A program made the translations under genes and the position numbers. DNA of 64,000 nucleotides from Mycolicibacterium madagascariense. Its GTDB lineage: Bacteria > Actinomycetota > Actinomycetes > Mycobacteriales > Mycobacteriaceae. This document shows, piece after piece, positions 60,700-64,000 of the stretch (position 1 is its first letter; every line of letters starts with the position of its first letter). The DNA lies in contig NZ_AP022610.1 in the NCBI RefSeq assembly GCF_010729665.1, positions 4,092,001 to 4,156,000 on the forward strand. Direction: 5' to 3'. The notes beneath the pieces were generated by a model. That model made no database searches. It saw nothing but the letters and a program-made list of their open reading frames with translations, and was not told where the DNA came from.

Positions 60700-61353
60700 A
60701 TGACCACCAGCCCTAGCGAAGAGCCCGCCTGGAAGCAGCGCGCGGTCGAGCGCTCCATCAAGACGGCGAAGCTCCGCGCGGCGCAGCGGGTGCAGCGATT
60801 CCTCGACGCCGCGCAGGCCATCATCATCGAAAAGGGCAGTACCGACTTCACCGTGCAGGAGGTCGTCGACCGCTCGCGGCAGTCCTTGCGGAGCTTCTAC
60901 CTGCAGTTCGACGGTAAGCACGAATTGTTGCTCGCGCTCTTCGAAGACGCGCTGAGCCGCTCGGCCGACCAGATTCGCGCGGCCACCTCCGGGCAGATGG
61001 AGCCCCTCGAACGCCTGAAGGTGGCCATCCAACTGCTGTTCGAATCCTCCCGCCCGGACCCGGCAGCAAAGCGTCCGCTCTTCACTGACTTTGCGCCGCG
61101 GCTGCTGGTGTCGCATCCGTCCGAGGTCAAGGTCGCGCACGCGCCCCTGCTGGTGCTGCTGACCGAGCTGATGGAGGAAGCGGCCGCAGCCGGCAAACTG
61201 CGGTCGACGGTCAACCCCAAGCGCGTCGCCGCCATGACCATGCAGACGGTGATGTTCGTCGCGCAATCCAGCGGGTCCGAGGACGTCGCGACGAAGCCCA
61301 TCTCGGCCGACGAGGTGTGGGAGTTCGTCTCCCACGGCTTCGCCGCCGAATAG
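60700..61353 (+). CDS. TetR-family regulator, proposed master regulator of the locus
   Basis: 217 residues from ATG 60700 (GAGG five bases upstream; earlier in-frame ATGs at 60634 and 60661 are possible). Basic N-terminal helix (KTAKLRAAQRVQR) and helix-turn-helix at about 51-70 (TVQEVVDRSRQSLRSFYLQF). It is the only TetR of four with a perfect GAGAAT-N3-ATTCTC site at its own promoter, which is the basis for proposing that it binds that motif throughout the locus. Its ligand would probably be a CoA thioester or steroid-like intermediate (inference). Confidence 0.85.
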   Translation: MTTSPSEEPAWKQRAVERSIKTAKLRAAQRVQRFLDAAQAIIIEKGSTDFTVQEVVDRSRQSLRSFYLQFDGKHELLLALFEDALSRSADQIRAATSGQMEPLERLKVAIQLLFESSRPDPAAKRPLFTDFAPRLLVSHPSEVKVAHAPLLVLLTELMEEAAAAGKLRSTVNPKRVAAMTMQTVMFVAQSSGSEDVATKPISADEVWEFVSHGFAAE

Positions 61354-61403
61354 CGAGAACCACCCTCCCGTTCGGCGCTCTCACGAGTGCCTTCGTCCGT
61401 TGT

Positions 61404-61431
61404 GAGAGTCACGTTCTGCTAAGCGGAGAGT
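61404..61431. promoter_or_regulatory. Operator O13, GAGAGT-N3-GTTCTG-N7-GAGAGT
   Basis: Three alternating half-sites at N3 and N7 spacing, 103 bp upstream of the SDR at 61535. The arrangement is the same as in O8. Confidence 0.5.
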
Positions 61432-61486
61432 ACAAATGCTCCGCTACGAACATCGCGTTGACACAATGGACTCGTCGGTGACAGAG

Positions 61487-61495
61487 TGCTGAGCA
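61487..61495. promoter_or_regulatory. TGCTGAGCA palindrome
   Basis: Same 9-bp core as the sites at 4274-4293 and 40540, 39 bp upstream of the SDR start. Weak on its own. Confidence 0.3.
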
Positions 61496-61534
61496 ACTGC
61501 ACAGCACACGCGCGGAGCGAGGAGTCGAGGTCTC

Positions 61535-62374
61535 ATGGCAGGTCGGTTGGAGGGCAAGGTCGCATTCATCACGGGTGCGGCACGCGGCCAGGGCCGCGCG
61601 CATGCGGTGCGGATGGCCCAGGAGGGCGCCGACATCATCGCCGTCGACATCTGCAAGAAGATCGACACCGTGGAGCTGATTGCCGCCTCCACCCCCGAGG
61701 ATCTCGCCGAGACCGCCGACCTCGTGAAGGCGCACGATCGCCGGATCGTCACCGCCGAGGTCGACGTGCGTGACTACGACGCGCTGAAGGCGGCCGTGGA
61801 CAGCGGTGTCGAACAGCTGGGGCACCTCGACGTCATCGTCGCCAACGCCGGCATCGGCAACGGCGGTCAGACGTTGGACAAGACCAGCGAGACCGACTGG
61901 ACCGCAATGATCGACATCAACCTCGGCGGGGTCTGGAAGACGGTCAAGGCCGGCGTGCCGCATCTGCTGGCGGGCGGCCGCGGCGGGTCCATCATCCTCA
62001 CCAGCTCGGTGGGTGGCCTCAAGGCCTACCCGCACACGGGCCACTACGTCGCCGCCAAGCACGGCGTCGTCGGGTTGATGCGGACGTTCGCCGTCGAGCT
62101 CGGCGCGCAGAACATCCGGGTCAACTCCGTGCACCCGACGAACGTGAACACGCCGCTGTTCATGAACGAGGGCACGATGAAGCTCTTCCGCCCCGACCTG
62201 GAGAACCCGGGACCCGACGACATGAAGGTCATCGGGCAGCTGATGCACACGCTCCCGATCGGCTGGGTCGAGCCGGAGGACATCGCCAACGCGGTGCTGT
62301 TCCTCGCCTCCGACGAGGCGCGCTTCATCACCGGAGTGACGCTGCCCGTCGACGGCGGCAGCTGCCTGAAGTAG
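61535..62374 (+). CDS. SDR of the mycofactocin-coupled subfamily
   Basis: 279 residues, the second TIGR03971-type SDR: GKVAFITGAARGQGRAHA, EGADIIAVDIC, the subfamily insertion ELIAASTPEDLAETADL, and catalytic YVAAK with Ser in LTSSVGG. It is expected to hold NAD(H) tightly and hand electrons to mycofactocin. It sits alone between the TetR and the CoA-transferase, with operator O13 upstream. Its likely substrate is a secondary alcohol made by one of the P450s. Confidence 0.9.
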   Translation: MAGRLEGKVAFITGAARGQGRAHAVRMAQEGADIIAVDICKKIDTVELIAASTPEDLAETADLVKAHDRRIVTAEVDVRDYDALKAAVDSGVEQLGHLDVIVANAGIGNGGQTLDKTSETDWTAMIDINLGGVWKTVKAGVPHLLAGGRGGSIILTSSVGGLKAYPHTGHYVAAKHGVVGLMRTFAVELGAQNIRVNSVHPTNVNTPLFMNEGTMKLFRPDLENPGPDDMKVIGQLMHTLPIGWVEPEDIANAVLFLASDEARFITGVTLPVDGGSCLK

Positions 62375-62388
62375 CGGGAGTCGTTACC

Positions 62389-62550
62389 CCGTGCCGGAGC
62401 GCTGTCTCCGGCACGGTGCCGAATGCGATGCTAAGGACGGGCCGCACACCACGGTCGTCCGGGCGGGCTTCTAGCTCGAATCCGCGACCCTGGTGTGCGA
62501 CGCTGCGTTAGTCGCGATATTGGCACACTTTCCCGGAGGCCGACGCCTCC
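62389..62550. terminator. Three successive hairpins between convergent genes
   Basis: A perfect 11-bp stem (62389-62399 with 62406-62416), a 15-bp near-perfect inverted repeat (62443-62457 with 62485-62499) and GGAGGC-N4-GCCTCC (62535-62550) fill the 179 bp between the SDR and CoA-transferase stops. No ORF is supported here. Bidirectional termination is the likely role. Confidence 0.5.
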
Positions 62551-62553
62551 CGC

Positions 62554-64000
62554 CTAGCTCCCTCGACCGGCCTTCCTGCGGCCCCCGACGGCAGGTGCGG
62601 TACCGATGACGCCGTCCTCCTCCAGAGCGGCGATCTCGGCGTCGTCGAGCCCCAGTTCGCGCAGGAGCTCGTGGTTGTGCTCGCCGAGCAGGGGTGCCGG
62701 GCTGCGATGGAATCGGCGGGGACCGTGCGCCAGTCCGACGGGCAGCGTGCTGTGCGACGCCGTGGGGTTGAGCGGATGGTCGACCTGCTCGAAGAAGCCG
62801 CGATGCTGCAGCTGGGGTAACTCGGCCTGCCGGTGCGGTTGCATGACCTTCGCGACCGGAACGCCTGCGCCCCAGAGGGTTTCGACGATCTCGTCACCGG
62901 TGCGCGGCTGGCACCACGCGGCGAGGTGCCGGTCGAGGTGGTCGTGGGCGGCGCGGCGGCCGTCGGCATCGGCGAGCCGGGGTTCCATCGCCCAGTCGGG
63001 GCGACCGAGCGCCTGCCGCAACGCAATCCACTGGTCATCGGTGGCCACCGCGATCGCCACCCACGAATCGTCACGGCCGAACTCGTCGACGTCGCGGCAG
63101 CGGTAGAGGTTCTGCGGGGCGGCCGCGGGTCCACGATTGCCCGCGCGTTCCAGGAGCGCGCCGTAGGCCGAGTATTCGATGACCTGCTCGGCGGCGACGC
63201 TCAGCGCGGCGTCCACCATGGCCGCCTCGACGAGTACGCCCTCGCCGGTGCGGCGCCGGTGTTCCAGCGCCAGCAGCAGCGCGTTGAGCGCGTGCACGCC
63301 GGCGTTGGGGTCACCGACCGAGTACGGCTCGTAGGGATTTCGATCGGGGTACCCGGTCAGCCAGCTGAGCCCCGACGCGTCTTCGATGACGTAGGCGAAC
63401 GCCGGGTTGTCCCGCCACGGCCCGTCGAGCCCGAAACCCGGCATGCGCAGCATGATCACGTCGTCGCGCAGGGCCCGTACGGACGCGAAGTCCAGGCCGA
63501 GCTGCTCGATCACCCTCGGGGTGAAGTTCTCCACGACGACGTCGCACGTCGCAATGAGCCTGCGCAACAGGTCTCGTCCCGCGTCGGTCTGGAAGTCGAG
63601 GGTCAGCCCCTTCTTGTTGGTGTTGAGCGCCGAGAAGATCGGCGAGCGCTCCCACCACTGCGGTTCGGAGGCGGGGATGCCCGCGATCAGGCGCGTGCCA
63701 TCGGGGTGCGGTGTCGACTCCAGGTGGATCAGTTCGGCGCCGAGCATCCCGAGCGCGTGGGTGCACGACGGGCCCGCCCAGAACGTCGTCATGTCGAGCA
63801 CCCGAAGTCCGCTCAGCGGCAGTCGATCCGAGACGGCCGCGCCGCGTGGAACAGGCCGTGGCGCAGGCGCTTCCGCGAGGACCTCTGCGGTGTGCTCACC
63901 GAGCCGCGGCGCGGGCCCCGGCCCGCGCAGTGCGACACCGCTCAGCCGGTACGGGTGGCCCGGCTGCACGACGCCGTTGCACGGGTTGACGGTGAACGCC
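62554..64000 (-). CDS. CaiB/BaiF family CoA-transferase, probably tandem-domain, 5' end beyond window
   Basis: The frame stays open to the right edge. Residues after about 63830 leftward are a full CoA-transferase domain (LSGLRVLDMTTFWAGP, NTNKKGLTLDFQ, catalytic Asp in SVGDPNAG). Upstream of it, without a usable start, comes PYRLSGVALRGPGPAPRLGEHTAEVLAE, which is the C-terminal signature of another CaiB domain. This is therefore most likely the second half of a fused double-domain enzyme of about 800 residues, a form known in mycobacteria. A separate protein starting at GTG 63969 is the alternative. Confidence 0.8.
   Translation of the reverse strand, partial: AFTVNPCNGVVQPGHPYRLSGVALRGPGPAPRLGEHTAEVLAEAPAPRPVPRGAAVSDRLPLSGLRVLDMTTFWAGPSCTHALGMLGAELIHLESTPHPDGTRLIAGIPASEPQWWERSPIFSALNTNKKGLTLDFQTDAGRDLLRRLIATCDVVVENFTPRVIEQLGLDFASVRALRDDVIMLRMPGFGLDGPWRDNPAFAYVIEDASGLSWLTGYPDRNPYEPYSVGDPNAGVHALNALLLALEHRRRTGEGVLVEAAMVDAALSVAAEQVIEYSAYGALLERAGNRGPAAAPQNLYRCRDVDEFGRDDSWVAIAVATDDQWIALRQALGRPDWAMEPRLADADGRRAAHDHLDRHLAAWCQPRTGDEIVETLWGAGVPVAKVMQPHRQAELPQLQHRGFFEQVDHPLNPTASHSTLPVGLAHGPRRFHRSPAPLLGEHNHELLRELGLDDAEIAALEEDGVIGTAPAVGGRRKAGRGS

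Noticed and set aside
61355..61378. GAGAAC and CTCTC segments after the TetR stop as another operator
   Set aside because: The spacing does not fit either the N3 or the N7 pattern, and the sequence overlaps the end of the TetR gene.

Overview
The window looks like chromosomal DNA of a fast-growing-type mycobacterium (Mycolicibacterium or a relative). The evidence is very high GC, many GTG and TTG starts, start/stop overlaps of the GTGA and ATGA kind, a complete yrbEAB-mceABCDEF operon with an MceE lipoprotein, two SDRs of the mycofactocin-coupled type, and MmpS-like and other small secreted proteins typical of the genus. Almost all of it is one large lipid-catabolism locus. No rRNA, tRNA, CRISPR, phage or transposase gene was seen.

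Layout. 1-2.9 kb: a truncated amidohydrolase, an acyl-CoA synthetase and a crotonase. 3-7.4 kb: an MmpS-like protein, a TetR/P450 divergent pair and three small secreted proteins. 7.4-20 kb, minus strand: aldehyde dehydrogenase, type III CoA-transferase, then yrbEA, yrbEB and mceA-F. 20.2-23.4 kb: two SDRs, ferredoxin, P450. 23.5-24.8 kb: a secreted Lys/Ala/Glu-repeat protein between two 70-bp direct repeats. 24.8-27 kb: a two-subunit acyl-CoA dehydrogenase. 27.2-38.5 kb: two amidohydrolases, a Rieske ferredoxin, two alpha/beta hydrolases, a NuoF-like flavoprotein with ferredoxin, a DUF35-thiolase fusion, two beta-hydroxyacid dehydrogenases, P450 with ferredoxin. 38.7-41.6 kb: DUF1330, ferredoxin, P450 and a membrane protein resembling sterol-isomerase (EBP/EXPERA) proteins. 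41.7-46.8 kb: TetR, an ACAD plus phosphotransferase pair, quinone oxidoreductase, an unknown protein, TetR. 46.9-53.3 kb, minus: thiolase, crotonase, CoA-transferase, SDR, acyl-CoA dehydrogenase, amidohydrolase. 53.5-59.3 kb, plus: CMD-family protein, Rieske oxygenase, a small protein, an amidohydrolase with altered metal ligands, a SnoaL-like protein and two acyl-CoA dehydrogenase subunits. 59.3-64 kb: acyl-CoA dehydrogenase, TetR, mycofactocin-type SDR and a CoA-transferase running off the right edge.

How it fits together (inference). Mce imports a hydrophobic substrate. P450s, fed by dedicated ferredoxins and possibly by the NuoF-like protein, hydroxylate it. Mycofactocin-type SDRs and the aldehyde dehydrogenase oxidise the alcohols. 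FadD or CoA-transferases make CoA thioesters, the acyl-CoA dehydrogenases, crotonases, thiolase and DUF35-thiolase shorten side chains, and the hydrolases and Rieske oxygenase act on ring or core fragments. The Mce system, the two-subunit dehydrogenases, the DUF35-thiolase and the EBP-like protein point to a sterol- or terpenoid-like substrate, but the sequence does not identify it.

The most notable new signal is a shared operator. A GAGAAT-N3-ATTCTC inverted repeat, often extended by further half-sites at N6-N7 spacing into a roughly 22-bp periodic array, occurs about 13 times in eight intergenic regions in front of most of the catabolic operons. One perfect copy lies between an acyl-CoA dehydrogenase and a TetR gene at 60.7 kb, which I propose as the regulator.
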